This document shows, piece after piece, positions 28,301 to 38,039 of a stretch of DNA of 64,000 nucleotides (positions are counted from its first letter, which is position 1; every line of letters begins with the position of its first letter). Where the stretch lies: positions 248,001 to 312,000 of the forward strand of contig JADJVH010000006.1 of assembly GCA_016716665.1 (NCBI GenBank), read 5' to 3'. The translations under genes were made by a program, and so were the position numbers. The notes below the pieces were generated by a model. The model was not told the origin of the DNA, ran no database searches, and saw only the letters and a list, made by a program, of their open reading frames with translations. The stretch is from Candidatus Opimibacter iunctus. GTDB lineage: Bacteria; Bacteroidota; Bacteroidia; Chitinophagales; Saprospiraceae.

Positions 28301-28723
28301 TTCAATATGGACTTTGTAGTCATCATGATGGGCGTGGGTATTGTAGCCCTTGCCGGGATTGTGGTGCGAAACGGAATTCTGTTGGTGGAGTTTACAGATA
28401 AGCTTCGACATGATGGATATGAAGTCAAGGAAGCTATTATCGAAGCGGGGAGGATCCGTATGACTCCTGTCCTTTTGACTGCTACTGCTGCTATACTTGG
28501 CTTGTTGCCATTGGCGGTGGGTTTCAATATCGATTTCGCCAGCCTGCTGTCAACAGGAGACCCTGTTATTTATTTTGGTGGAGATAGTGTCGCCTTCTGG
28601 GGCCCGCTATCATGGACGATTATCTTTGGACTTGGATTTGCGACTTTCATTACTTTGGTTATCCTGCCTGCAATGTATATGGCCGGCTGGAGTACTAAGC
28701 GTTGGTGGGCTCAAAAATTCTAA
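25367..28723 (+). CDS. RND-family efflux permease (HAE1/AcrB-like)
   Basis: 1118 residues, somewhat longer than the usual 1020-1060. The first transmembrane helix is at about 15-32, and the large periplasmic porter loops follow (KEQFPDVTVPQIFVTTIYPGASP). In the fourth helix the key residues are in GIVVDDAIVVMENTHR, a strong RND signature with the Asp-Asp pair of the proton relay. The extra length is in a membrane-associated insert between the two halves (about 500-560, KRKKIFGYTLLVL). The substrate cannot be told from sequence. It is the last gene of the TetR-TolC-adaptor-RND operon. Confidence 0.94.
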   Translation: MKEFKLTSWSIDNRTVIFIVTVLITLAGIMAYNAIPKEQFPDVTVPQIFVTTIYPGASPLDMEQLVTKPIEKQLKGLSGVKKITSSSVQDFSNIIVEFNTNLDVAQCKQKVKDGVDKAKRDLPTDLLDDPTITEFDISEIPIMNINIAGDYSLDRLKDYADKVQDQVEELREITRVDMIGALDKEVQINVDKYKMTAAKLTFRDIETALAYENKTISAGNVDIGGMTRSVSIRGDFKNVEEIQNMVIMSQSGAMMYLKDIADVRMGHEDQESFSRLNTRNVISLNVIKRTGENLIEASDKIKVIVEDLKKNGFPENLEVTITGDQSRATRVTLHDLINTIIIGFILVTVILMFFMGLTDAIFVALSVPLSMCIAFMVLPALGFTLNFIVLFAFLLALGIVVDDAIVVMENTHRIYHDEPKLTIIQAAKKAAGEVFLPVLSGTATTLAPFFPLVFWGGIFGKFMHYLPVTVIITLTASLLVAYVINPVFAVWFMGDPVHEGKVIDPVKQKRKKIFGYTLLVLTTAAFYMSGNFAMGNFVIFCVLFGVLYKFVLSKGVKWFQVNGWPAIQNRYAGFLTWALRHPWSLLIGMTVLLFASCGITLSRQSNIVLFPKADPNFIYVYMTLPVGTDVNVTDSLTRVMESKVIETLGENNPIVESVISNVALGASEDRFDRAATSNKGKVGVAFVEFGKRNGISTKDYMDKIRKATHGVIPGAEIVVDQEAGGPPTPKPISVEIIGEDFAKLTAASKLVKHYLDSLQIPGVEELRSDLIVSKPEISIQIDRDRANREGISTLQIGSEFRTAILGREATKFKDGEDEIPVMIRLKEDQRTNINAVENLNITFRDMNMGGVLRSVPMGALANVKYTNTFGGVRRQDLDRIVTISSNITAEYRPKQTQVVNAVKAAISQLPPQDGVVIGFAGEDAEMMDAVNFLGRSLVISVFIILLILVAQFNSIGKTLIIMTEVIFSVIGVLLGMAIFNMDFVVIMMGVGIVALAGIVVRNGILLVEFTDKLRHDGYEVKEAIIEAGRIRMTPVLLTATAAILGLLPLAVGFNIDFASLLSTGDPVIYFGGDSVAFWGPLSWTIIFGLGFATFITLVILPAMYMAGWSTKRWWAQKF

Positions 28724-28749
28724 GGCACAGGTAGTCCCTTATCACAGCA

Positions 28750-28780
28750 TTTCCTGGTTTCATCTCTATCGTTATCTTTA
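28750..28780 (+). promoter_or_regulatory. Candidate promoter of the Kazal-type gene
   Basis: TTTC (28750-28753) and TATCTTTA (28773-28780) are separated by 19 bp; each has one mismatch from TTTG and TAnnTTTG. The Kazal-type ATG is at 28801, so the leader would be short. Confidence 0.4.
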
Positions 28781-28800
28781 TAAGCTAAAGACCAGAGGAG

Positions 28801-29028
28801 ATGAAACCAGTTTTTTATATACTATTAATCTTATCCTTTTTGACAGGATCCAGTCTGCTTTGTTCTTGTACAGCAAAGAAATGTATAGAAAACCCTGTTG
28901 AGGATTGTGCATGCACTATGCAGTATGATCCGGTGTGTGGCTGCAACAATAAGACCTACAGCAATGCCTGTGCCGCCGAATGTGCTGGCATAAAGAAGTA
29001 CTCAAAGGGGCCGTGTGAGAAGTTATAG
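28801..29028 (+). CDS. Kazal-type serine protease inhibitor domain lipoprotein
   Basis: 75 residues. A hydrophobic leader ends in a lipobox-like SLLCSC (Cys21 or Cys23), then KKCIENP. The mature part is one Kazal domain with the expected six cysteines: CAC, DPVCGCNNKTYSNAC, AECAG and KGPC. The reactive-site bond normally lies just after the second cysteine of the domain, here in the stretch TMQYDP. The likely role is to block a serine protease at the cell surface or in the periplasm, either self-made or from a competitor. It stands alone, with no protease gene nearby. Confidence 0.85.
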   Translation: MKPVFYILLILSFLTGSSLLCSCTAKKCIENPVEDCACTMQYDPVCGCNNKTYSNACAAECAGIKKYSKGPCEKL

Positions 29029-29113
29029 GCTGTCCTGGGATTGGGTTTTCATCTGTTGCAGGGGTTATAAATTTCCTGTAACATTGTGTTGCAACCAACT
29101 ATCCTGAGATTGT

Positions 29114-29794
29114 ATGTCTTTTTCAATAGCCATTTCCACTTTTCGCCAGCCATTGCGCTCCAATTACTGGTTAATAGCCTTTATCCTGATTTTTCTGGGT
29201 GTATGGGCCAGTTCATTGATTGGTACCACAGATACATCCAATTGGATGCTGGAGAATTTATTGGTTTTCCTCTTTATCGGATTCCTCCTGCTCACGTACA
29301 GACGATATCAGTTTAGTGACCTGAGCTATCTGCTTGTCTGTGTCTATTTGTGTCTTCATGTTTATGGTTCTAAATATACCTATGCGGAGAATCCATTGGG
29401 ATATTGGCTTCAGGATCAGTTGCACTGGTCCAGGAATCATTATGACCGGATTGTGCATTTCAGTTTTGGGTTCCTCCTTGCATATCCCATGCGTGAGATG
29501 TTCTTACGATGGCTAAGGTTCCCGCGATGGGTATCCTGGCTGTTGCCTATTGAGATCACCCTGTCTATCAGTGCTTTTTATGAGCTGGTAGAGTGGGGCG
29601 TCGCTGATGTATTCTTTCCGGCTCAGGGGGATGCATATCTTGGTACCCAAGGAGATATCTGGGATGCCCAGAAGGATGTGTTTCTTGCATTTGTAGGAGC
29701 GATATTGGCGACTACCATTGTTTCCATCGTAAAAAGGACAGGCGGGTTTTATTCTGCTGAAGAGCGGGCTGAAATGCAGGCCACTAAAAAGTAA
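29114..29794 (+). CDS. DUF2238-family (YjdF-like) integral membrane protein
   Basis: 226 residues with five to six hydrophobic helices (about 20-40, 50-65, 73-88, 115-130, 145-165 and 185-205). Conserved polar features characteristic of DUF2238 are visible: YTYAENPLGYW, NHYDRIVHFSFG, YELVEWG and GTQGDIWDAQKDV. The function is unknown for the whole family. The intact His, Glu and Asp residues near the membrane edge suggest an enzyme or a metal site, but this is inference. Confidence 0.85.
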   Translation: MSFSIAISTFRQPLRSNYWLIAFILIFLGVWASSLIGTTDTSNWMLENLLVFLFIGFLLLTYRRYQFSDLSYLLVCVYLCLHVYGSKYTYAENPLGYWLQDQLHWSRNHYDRIVHFSFGFLLAYPMREMFLRWLRFPRWVSWLLPIEITLSISAFYELVEWGVADVFFPAQGDAYLGTQGDIWDAQKDVFLAFVGAILATTIVSIVKRTGGFYSAEERAEMQATKK

Positions 29795-29823
29795 TAATAC
29801 ACCATCTATAATCTAAACAATTC

Positions 29824-30585
29824 ATGCCAACCTACGTATTGCTTGCCTGCTGCATCATGATGATCTCATTTGGACGTAAATCAGGTGTGAATGCTGTGTC
29901 CTGTGATGTGACACCCCCTTCCGGACGATATATCAATACCACAGTACTGGAAAAATGTCCGAAGGTTTTGCCCGCGGACATCCCTCATTTTTGTTTTGAA
30001 TTCAATTTCAGAGGCAATGATAGTGTTGATGTAGACAATGGTTTTGAAAAATTCAGCCTTCCTTTTAGCAAGGAACAAGATGGTTGCAGATTTAAGATAG
30101 CTGGTGCTTCCTTGTTTGGGGATATGTATTTTACGATACAGCCGGATAGCTCATTGCAACTGATAGACACCGCATGGACAAAGTTGACCACCTTTTCAAC
30201 ATTTAATAACATTAAAATTCAGGGTGGCACTGATTTGCGATTTGAATATGCCCTCAATGATTGCGCTATAGCCGGGGAGTATGCCTTGTTTACAAAAGGG
30301 GAACTGGCTCCGCATGCCATTACGTTCTATCCAAATGGACAGATTAATGGTTTCAAACCCTACCTGGGTTATGCATTGTGTTACGCCGGGGATTGTCTTG
30401 AAGAAACAGATCCTTATTCACAGACTATTGATCTCCTTGATGAACGTGGCGGAGTGGTAACATTTGCTATGAAATCGGTAGAAGGGAAGATGGCCATAGA
30501 GCTGTATAGTATAGGAGACCCTGTCCCGGATCAAAAAGGAGGACGATCGATCGGGCCAATGATCTATGAACTGCGAACCGAATAG
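29824..30585 (+). CDS. Hypothetical exported protein
   Basis: 253 residues. A short hydrophobic N-terminus (YVLLACCIMMISFG) could be a signal sequence, possibly with a lipid-attached Cys. The mature part is strand-rich with several Cys residues (NDCAIAGEY, GYALCYAGDCLEE) and no motif I recognise. It follows the DUF2238 gene by 29 bp and may be co-transcribed. The conserved-looking internal symmetry is too weak to assign a fold. Confidence 0.5.
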   Translation: MPTYVLLACCIMMISFGRKSGVNAVSCDVTPPSGRYINTTVLEKCPKVLPADIPHFCFEFNFRGNDSVDVDNGFEKFSLPFSKEQDGCRFKIAGASLFGDMYFTIQPDSSLQLIDTAWTKLTTFSTFNNIKIQGGTDLRFEYALNDCAIAGEYALFTKGELAPHAITFYPNGQINGFKPYLGYALCYAGDCLEETDPYSQTIDLLDERGGVVTFAMKSVEGKMAIELYSIGDPVPDQKGGRSIGPMIYELRTE

Positions 30586-30695
30586 CTCACTTCCTTTCTG
30601 GCAGGCAATAGCCAACTGTAAACTTTGCATAATAACTGCCTCAAGGATAACATTAGATTAACCTCCAGAGTATCTTTACCTTTAGGCAGTAAATT

Positions 30696-33600
30696 ATGAG
30701 GAATAGCAGGGCAGGTATAAAGGTTTTCCTTTTAACCATTTCAATATTTTGGACACAATTGGCTGTGGCACAGTGCCCACAGTTCACCTCCTATGGGATC
30801 ACCGGAAATAACATGACGCTCTGTGAAGGGGCTTCAGTAACCCTGTCTGTCGCTGGCATGAACATACCACCAGGAAGTTCCGTTGAATGGTATATCGGAG
30901 GTAATGGCACCTTCAACCCCTACAATAATGAAGGAACGCTGATAGGTTCTGTGCCAGTGCAACTCGATCCTTGTAATGATCCGCCGCAGGTGCTATATGT
31001 AATGGTCAATCCGGATAATTCCCAGGTTGGCGGACCGGGTGATCAATGTGATGAATTCCTCGTTTTATGGACTGGATCAGGAGGGTTTAATACCTCAGAT
31101 ATTTTAGTTTCAAATCTAGGGCCAGGTACTTTCCAATGGGATAGCTATGTCCCGGGGAATGGTGCAAATTTCAGTTGCGGAGTTCCTCTTCCACCAGGTC
31201 CGGTTCCGGCCAATGCGATCCTGATCATTCAGAGCAGCCCGAATAATAATGTCTTTATTGACAGCGATAATCTTTGTGCGTCTGGCCTGCCGGTTTATAT
31301 CATAGCTTATGATGGCACAGGCGGGTGCACCGGAGGTTATTTGACAATAACTCTCCCTGTTCATCCTGTCCGGTCATGATTGATATCACCGGTGCAACAT
31401 GCCAGTATGATATAGACCTTGATTACATGCCCCCGGGCGGATCAATTGATGGCTGGGGCTGGGCTAATACAGGAACAGGTGTTTTTGCAGATGTTGTACC
31501 TGTTATAAATATCCCCCCTTTCAATCCATCATCACCGGTTTTTGATGACTTCACCTGGACTATCCCTGCAAATTTTTGCGAAACCATGGGCGGTGGTAAT
31601 TACTGGATAACCGGGATTATTGATCCACCTCCTGCAGGAGCATGCATGGATATTTTTACTGCCTTTTTTGGCCTGGAAATTAGTTGTCCTGAAGCAAGTC
31701 TCTCAGGTGGTGGGGATGTATGTGCGGGAAACTGCCCTGATGACCCTACGGAGATCATTTTTACCATCACTGGAACTGATGTGCCCTATACGACAGACAT
31801 AGTCGTGGGTGCATCCATTTTTCCTCCTTTCAGTATTCCGTTTTTTGATGTATCAGACGGCCAGGCTATTTACGTTTGCCTCGATGGTTTTTTTCCTTCC
31901 TTTGATCCGAATACAGGCATCTTAAGCGTCCCTGAGCTGGCAGTTGGGATCAATGCCACGTTGACCATTGTTTCGATGGTGAGTGCTTCAGGATGCCCTG
32001 TCACAGTTACACCAAATTCTGTCACCCTTAGTTTTATTGACGCGCCGACTTCTGATGCAGGAACTGATCAGACCATCTGTGAAGGTGAAACCGTTAGCAT
32101 CACAGGGAGCATTGGCGGATCTGCAACTGATGCCCTCTGGACAACAGATGGGGATGGTGATTTTGTAGATGATACAGACCTTACTACCGTTTACATACCT
32201 GGTCCGGGAGATGTGGCCGCTGGAGAAGTTGTACTTACTTTGATGGGAATGGATCCTAACGGTTCGTGTATACCATCCGAATCAACAATGACCATATTCA
32301 TTGACCCATCCCTTGTTATACAGGTCAATACACCACTTACCATTTGTGATAATGATTTTGCTACAATTATCGCTATGGCTACAGGTAGCAGTGAGCCATG
32401 TAACTGGGAAACTTCAGGCGATGGTGATTTTGATGATCCGTTTGCTGAAAGTACATTTTATACTCCAGGCCCAGGGGATATCGCAAACGGTATGGTTATC
32501 CTGAACTTCACTCCGATTGATCCTGATGCTTGCGTAGAATCGAATGAACCCCTTGTCGTCAATATTGTACAAGCACCTGTAGCCACCATACCGCAGAACC
32601 TGGAGATATGCGAAGGTGACAGCGTTGTCATCACTATAGATATCGAAGAGGATTACAATGCCGTCGCATGGGATGAATCCGGCGATGGGGACCTGGTACT
32701 CAACAGTGAGCTTGAAATAACCTATACACCTGGTCCGATGGATATCAATGACCAGTTTTTTATTATATCAGTTACTATTCTAAGTGCCAACCCGGAGTGC
32801 GGTCAGATTACATATAATATCCCGGTGAATATCGTTTTGTGTGATTGTCCAGACCTGATCTCTAATCCACCATCAGGCCCGTTGTGTGCAGTCAATGATA
32901 TGCTCAATTTATCCACCTTGCTTGCAGCAGGTGGTTCAGGTTTGTGGAGCATTACCGCAGAACCTCCCGGAACAAATCCGGCTACCCTGACTGGCAATAT
33001 TTTTAATACATCCAATGCTGATCCAGGCACCTATACAGTGACCTACACATTGAATACACCTGATCCGGGATGCCCACCTTCGACTAGTGAGGACATCCTC
33101 GTCAATGGCTTGATCGTTCCTGATCTTGGACCTGATATGGCTTTCTGCGGGCCACAGAGTGTCTTGCTCAACGGGGTGATCACACCATCCGGACCTGTTT
33201 CGTTTATGTGGGAGACCCTGGGCGATGGAACGTTTACTAATCCAACTTCGCTTTCAACCTCCTATATACCGGGACCAATGGATTCATTAGCTCCCGGGTT
33301 ATTTATTGCCCTTCATGTACTCGATCCGCTATGCGGCAATCAACATGACACGATGACATTGTTTTTCAATGCCCCCCCTTTCGCCCAGTTTGTCAATGAC
33401 ACTGTACAAATATGCAATGTAGATGCCAATGGATCAGTCATCAACTTTTCCTCACTCATCATCGGCGGAGATCTTGGAGGTACATGGACAAATACTTCCG
33501 CTGTACCTGTTGATTTTTCAAATCCTGATTCAGTCAATTTTGACGGGATCGCAGCCGGGGTTTATCCGTTCCAATACCAAACCAATTCTGCCCAGTCACC

Positions 33601-35957
33601 TTGTGCAGAAGCAAGCTATACCATCTTCGTTCAAGTCAACGATTGTATGTGTCCGCTCCTGGTGACACAGAATGTACCCGGAGGCCTTTGCAGCACTCAA
33701 ATGGGTTTGAATCTCGATGCTTTTGTCATGGCCGGTGGGCCCGGAAGCTGGCAAATCATCAATACACCACCAGGATCCAATCCTGGGACTATGTCGGGCT
33801 CCACTTTTATCATTAGCGGATGTGATCCAGGGATATATGATTTCAGGTTTACGTTTGACGCAGCTCCTATCGTTGGATGTCCTGACAGTGCAGAGATATC
33901 CATTACTATTCAGGAACCCCCTACACTCATCATATCCGGAGACACCAGTACATGTGGTCAATCAGATGTGCAGGTCAATGCAATCATTGGAGGTTCTGCT
34001 ATTGGTGTTCAATGGACTAGTTCAGGCTCAGGTGTATATGCCGATCCCAATGCCTTGAGTACGGTATACACTCCGTCTACTTTTGATGTTGCTTCTGCCC
34101 AGGCAAACCTTATCGCAACGGCAATGGACACTTTTGGATTCTGCCCTGTACCGAAGGATACGATCATGTTATTTATAGTCACACCTCCCTCGACAACGTT
34201 CAGTGCATTGGCAGATACGCTTTGTAACCAGGTCGACAGTGGCTCGGTGATCAACCTCTTTTCATTTATCGTGCAAGGGGATGGCACTGGTATTTGGGCC
34301 GATCTGGACGGAGCAATGGTAGACTTGAGTGATCCAACAAATGTTGATTTTGACGGCGTGACTCCTGGTCTGTATCGTCTCTTATATACGACGCAGACCG
34401 CATTGGCACCTTGTGTGGATAGTATGTACACATTTACTGTCTTGGTAGAGGATTGTGCATGTCAACCATTGATTCTTTCTAATACTGGCCTTGGCATGTG
34501 CCAGGCATCCTCTTCGGATCTCAATGATCAGATCATCAATGCAGCCCCTGGATCCTGGGCTGTCACCAATGGACCTCCAGGACCCATTTGGCCCCAGGTG
34601 AATGGTTCTCAGTTGACAACGACGGGGGGCTGAACCGGGCAATTATACACTCGTTTACACCCTTACAGATTCTGTCCCTGGGTGCGCTGCATCGGCATCC
34701 ATTCCTTTGGTAGTGGAGGCGATCCCTACAATCACTCTTGTATCTGTTGATTGTGATCCATCCAATTCTTTTTATAATTCAATCGTGCAGACCAGTGGGG
34801 CATCACTTACTGCGGATTTTGGGGATGTGACCCCTGCTGGTGCCGGTCTCTACAATATCAATAATGTTCCGCAAGGACAGGATATCACAGTCATGGTTTC
34901 TTCCGCTACAGGATTGTGTGCATCGTCATTGATGATCCCGGGCCCGGACTGCAGTTGTACACTGATGGCAGAAGATATAGCTGATACCATTACCTTCTGT
35001 CCGGGAGATACTTTTGTATTGATCCCGATCGTGACCGGTGGACAGGGTTTTGCCTTTTCTACATGGATCACGCCTTATGGCACCTTTATGAGGCCAACAC
35101 TGCCTTTATACCGCGAAGGGCAGTATATATGGATCGTGCGGGACGAAGCAGGATGCGAGGAGCGCGATACATTCAATGCTGAGTTTATCGGCCCCGAAGG
35201 AGCGATTATTACTTCCATTCCCCCTTCCTGTCCAGGTAGTACTGATGGCCAACTTACAGTTGATTCCATCATCGCAGGCACACCTCCTTTTATGATCCAG
35301 CTTGACAACGGGGTCGTCAATACAGTCAATCAATTGCCATATATAATTGATAATGTAGGCCTGGGAAACCATGTCGTGACGATCACCGATATCATTGGTT
35401 GTGCTATTGACGTACCTGTGACAGTTGACAATCAGGATTTCGGAATACTTGACATCGGACCAGATGAAACCATCCAGAAGGGCGATAGTGTGCTTATACA
35501 GCCATCTGCAGAAGGAATTGTGATTTCAACGGTGACATGGAATCCATCACTTCCGGTTATAGGTATCGAAGACTTTTGGTTTGGACCAGAAGTCACTACC
35601 TTAATATCTGTCAGCGTGCAGGATACAGCAGGATGTGTGTATGAGGATGAACTGCTCGTCACCGTGCTGGACAAGGAAAGTATCTATATCCCCAATATCA
35701 TCTCCCCGGATGGCAATCAGGTCAATGATGACCTGGTCGTTATCACTAATCTTCCGGTGGAGCAATTAGTTTCTCTGGAAATATTTGACCGTTGGGGTAG
35801 CATGTTATATGGCCAGTATGGTGATGCCCCTTTCCACTGGGATGGAAAGGCCAAGGGCGAAATGGTACAGACTGGTGTCTATGTATATAAATTTACATGG
35901 AAGGACAAGAAGGACAGGATCAAAGTAAAAGTGGGTGATGTAACAGTGCTCAGATAA
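30696..35957 (+). CDS. Giant T9SS type B (gliding-motility-associated C-terminal domain) adhesin, two indels
   Basis: About 1753 residues after two corrections: one T added to the run at 31340-31342 joins GGCTGGY to FDNNSPCSSC, and one G removed from the run at 34624-34629 joins SQLTTTG to AEPGNYTLVY. A signal peptide ends at LAVAQC. The body alternates two module types: one of about 85 residues with DxTICEGE and TDGDGDF/YxPGPGD, and one starting with CxCP and containing GPGSW and PPGxNP. The last about 90 residues (ESIYIPNIISPDGNQVND to GDVTVLR) are the type B sorting domain. It is probably a cell-surface adhesin secreted by T9SS. Confidence 0.8.
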
Positions 35958-35980
35958 GCGGAAGCTATATTAACTACTGT

Positions 35981-36054
35981 CTTTTCACTTTTCATACTTC
36001 GATTATACTAAGTACATCGCTTTTCACTTTTCTTTTTTCACTTTTCATTTATCT
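35981..36054. repeat. Heptad repeat tracts, CTTTTCA type
   Basis: CTTTTCA occurs twice in tandem at 35981-35994, and a second tract of five heptads (CTTTTCA, CTTTTCT, TTTTTCA, CTTTTCA, TTTATCT) spans 36020-36054. Both have the same orientation. The tract overlaps the last codons of the convergent queE gene and lies 23 bp after the adhesin stop. Confidence 0.75.
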
Positions 36055-36681
36055 TATCCCAAGCCATTTGTGCGTCTGTACACTCAGCTTCCATTGCGGA
36101 TGCTTCAGGCAATAATCCATAGCCCACTCCGAATGTGAAATAACTTCTGGTCCATCCATTGGTTGTAGGTAGAAATGAGCAAAATTCCAATGGGCAAATT
36201 GATCTGGTTCAAGACCTTTTTGGCGCACCACCAGTTTTAACTCATTTCCTTCTCTCACCACTATTTCAGTATAAGCCTTAGGGCTGACACAGATCCAGTC
36301 TAATCCAGCCGGAGGTGATAGCGTGCCATTTGTTTCAACACCTACTTCAAAATGGTGAGCATGGAATGCATTGATCAGCGCTTCATCAAGTTGGAGGAGT
36401 GGTTCGCCTCCGGTGCAGACCACGTAGCGATTACCCTGGCCCTGGGGCCATTGATCATTGACGATACGGGCAAGTTCTTCACCGGTGTATTTTCCACCTA
36501 GCGTCCCGTCCATTCCTACAAAGTCAGTGTCACAAAACTGGCATACCGCATCGCTTCTGTCTTCTTCGCGGCCACTCCAGAGATTGCATCCTGTAAAACG
36601 CAGGAATACGGCTGGTCTCCCGCTATGAGCGCCTTCCCCCTGCAGTGTATAATAGATTTCCTTGACTTTGTAAGTGGACAT
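36049..36681 (-). CDS. queE: 7-carboxy-7-deazaguanine synthase QueE
   Basis: 210 residues from the ATG at 36681; an in-frame ATG at 36732 would begin inside ridA. A radical SAM enzyme that makes CDG from CPH4 for queuosine or 7-deazapurine synthesis. The cluster motif is Cys32-x14-Cys47-x2-Cys50, the spacing known from some QueE proteins and longer than the usual CxxxCxxC. EIYYTLQGEGAHSGRPAVFLR and CTGGEPLLQ are family signatures. It starts 4 bp after ridA, so the two are an operon. No other queuosine gene is in the window. Confidence 0.93.
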   Translation of the reverse strand: MSTYKVKEIYYTLQGEGAHSGRPAVFLRFTGCNLWSGREEDRSDAVCQFCDTDFVGMDGTLGGKYTGEELARIVNDQWPQGQGNRYVVCTGGEPLLQLDEALINAFHAHHFEVGVETNGTLSPPAGLDWICVSPKAYTEIVVREGNELKLVVRQKGLEPDQFAHWNFAHFYLQPMDGPEVISHSEWAMDYCLKHPQWKLSVQTHKWLGIR

Positions 36682-36685
36682 CAGA

Positions 36686-37078
36686 TCAGTGTGTAACGAT
36701 TGCAGTAGCTTCGATTTCGACGATATAATCAACGGATATCAGGCTTGATACCTCAATCATTGTAGTAACCGGTCGGATATCGCCAAAAACTTCACCATGG
36801 GCCTTTCCTATTTCAGTCCATTGATCAATATTGGTGACATATATCCTGGTGCGAATCACATCTTCCAGCTTGCCGCCAAGATGTTCGATGGCTGTGCGAA
36901 TGATCTCGAGGCAACGCGCAGTCTGCAGGTAGGGATCACCTATAGCAAACGGTTTCCCTTCAGGATCAACAGCGCATGTGCCGGATACTTCAATGGTGTC
37001 TGCTATGCGGACTGCCCTTGAGTAACCAACGATTGGTTCCCATTTTGCTCCCGTACTGAAATTTCTTCGCGTTGTCAT
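36686..37078 (-). CDS. RidA/YjgF-family protein
   Basis: 130 residues. The trimeric RidA fold is suggested by YSRAVRIADTIEVSGTCAVD, QTARCLEIIRTAIEHLGG, DVIRTRIYVTNI and VTTMIEVSSLISVDYIVEIEA. The Arg in DVIRTRIYV occupies the position of the catalytic Arg of imine/enamine deaminases. This group deaminates reactive 2-aminoacrylate or related enamines, but the subfamily (here near the RutC/Rid type with an extra N-terminus) is uncertain. It is the first gene of the ridA-queE operon. Confidence 0.88.
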   Translation of the reverse strand: MTTRRNFSTGAKWEPIVGYSRAVRIADTIEVSGTCAVDPEGKPFAIGDPYLQTARCLEIIRTAIEHLGGKLEDVIRTRIYVTNIDQWTEIGKAHGEVFGDIRPVTTMIEVSSLISVDYIVEIEATAIVTH

Positions 37079-37095
37079 TTTAACCGGAGTTTAGA

Positions 37096-37103
37096 CAAAA
37101 GTA
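37096..37103 (-). promoter_or_regulatory. Candidate -7 element of the ridA-queE operon
   Basis: On the minus strand the sequence reads TACTTTTG, an exact match to TAnnTTTG, 18 bp before the ridA ATG. No TTTG lies at the expected distance upstream, so the -33 part is missing. Confidence 0.4.
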
Positions 37104-37175
37104 CTTCTTTGCCTACGAATATGTTTTGGGCGAAAGGGATTCTAAAGTTTTAAATAAAAGTGATGACGGAAATCG

Positions 37176-38039
37176 TCATACAAAGTGGTTTACGATGATA
37201 AACACCCACAACACTGCAATCATCAGGCCATCCATCAGTCCGCCAAAAAAATAGTCGTCTTCTATGGCGTAGCTAAAATGGATTAAAGGGATCACCAGGA
37301 GGCTGGTCAGGCTCATGGCAATCACATACGCAAGATTGAAATATTGGAAAGCGGCAAGTCCGCTCAGGGAAATAACAGCAATGCACAATATGATTGCAAT
37401 CCTGCTTGTCCTTTTCCGGCCCAACTTTTCAGGTATCGTGATCAAGCCAACTGAGCGGTCCAGATGCAAGTCACGAATCTCAAAAGGGATAGTGAGCAGC
37501 ATGATAAACAACATACGCTCCAACCCATGGATCACGATCATCTGTATTGAAGCTTCTGTAAAGTAGCCAAGGGGAATAACGGCCGTAAGCCACGACCCTG
37601 AAAAGCCAATCATCACGATCTTGGCCCATCCCAGGTCGCGCAGCCTTCGCCCGCCTGAGAGGAAAGGGATCACATAGGTAAATGCGATAATCCCTCCCGG
37701 CAGTAATAATAGTAGAAAGGATAAGTTGAAAGAAGCCAGCAGCGAAAGTGAAATCATCGCCCAGATCACCGTGTAGACCCTGATATGAAACTGATATTTC
37801 CGGATGATACTGAAGCGCTCTGAAGTCTTCAGGTGAACGGTTTTGTTCAAGCCTACTACGCGGTGCAATGCATATAAGGCTGCTGTAGCGGCCCCGATCA
37901 GGAAAATATAAGGAAGGTTTTGCTCAGCTTGTCCGGTGAGTTCAAACGAAAGCGCAGTAATACATGACGCACAGAGGCCAATGAAACCGCCTCCATAAAT
38001 AAGCAGGTTGACTATATCTCTGATGAACTTACCTGTCAA
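37176..38039 (-). CDS. UbiA-superfamily prenyltransferase-like membrane protein
   Basis: About 287 residues with eight or nine hydrophobic segments. The second Asp-rich motif of the UbiA superfamily can be seen as RDLHLDRSVGLITIPEKLG, but at the place of the first motif (NDxxD) the sequence reads ALHRVVGLNK, so the usual metal-binding aspartates are lacking. It may have a different substrate or be non-catalytic. The start is a TTG at 38039 overlapping the end of the peptidase gene, because no suitable ATG exists. It is the last gene of the pyrE-peptidase-UbiA-like operon. Confidence 0.55.
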   Translation of the reverse strand: MTGKFIRDIVNLLIYGGGFIGLCASCITALSFELTGQAEQNLPYIFLIGAATAALYALHRVVGLNKTVHLKTSERFSIIRKYQFHIRVYTVIWAMISLSLLASFNLSFLLLLLPGGIIAFTYVIPFLSGGRRLRDLGWAKIVMIGFSGSWLTAVIPLGYFTEASIQMIVIHGLERMLFIMLLTIPFEIRDLHLDRSVGLITIPEKLGRKRTSRIAIILCIAVISLSGLAAFQYFNLAYVIAMSLTSLLVIPLIHFSYAIEDDYFFGGLMDGLMIAVLWVFIIVNHFV

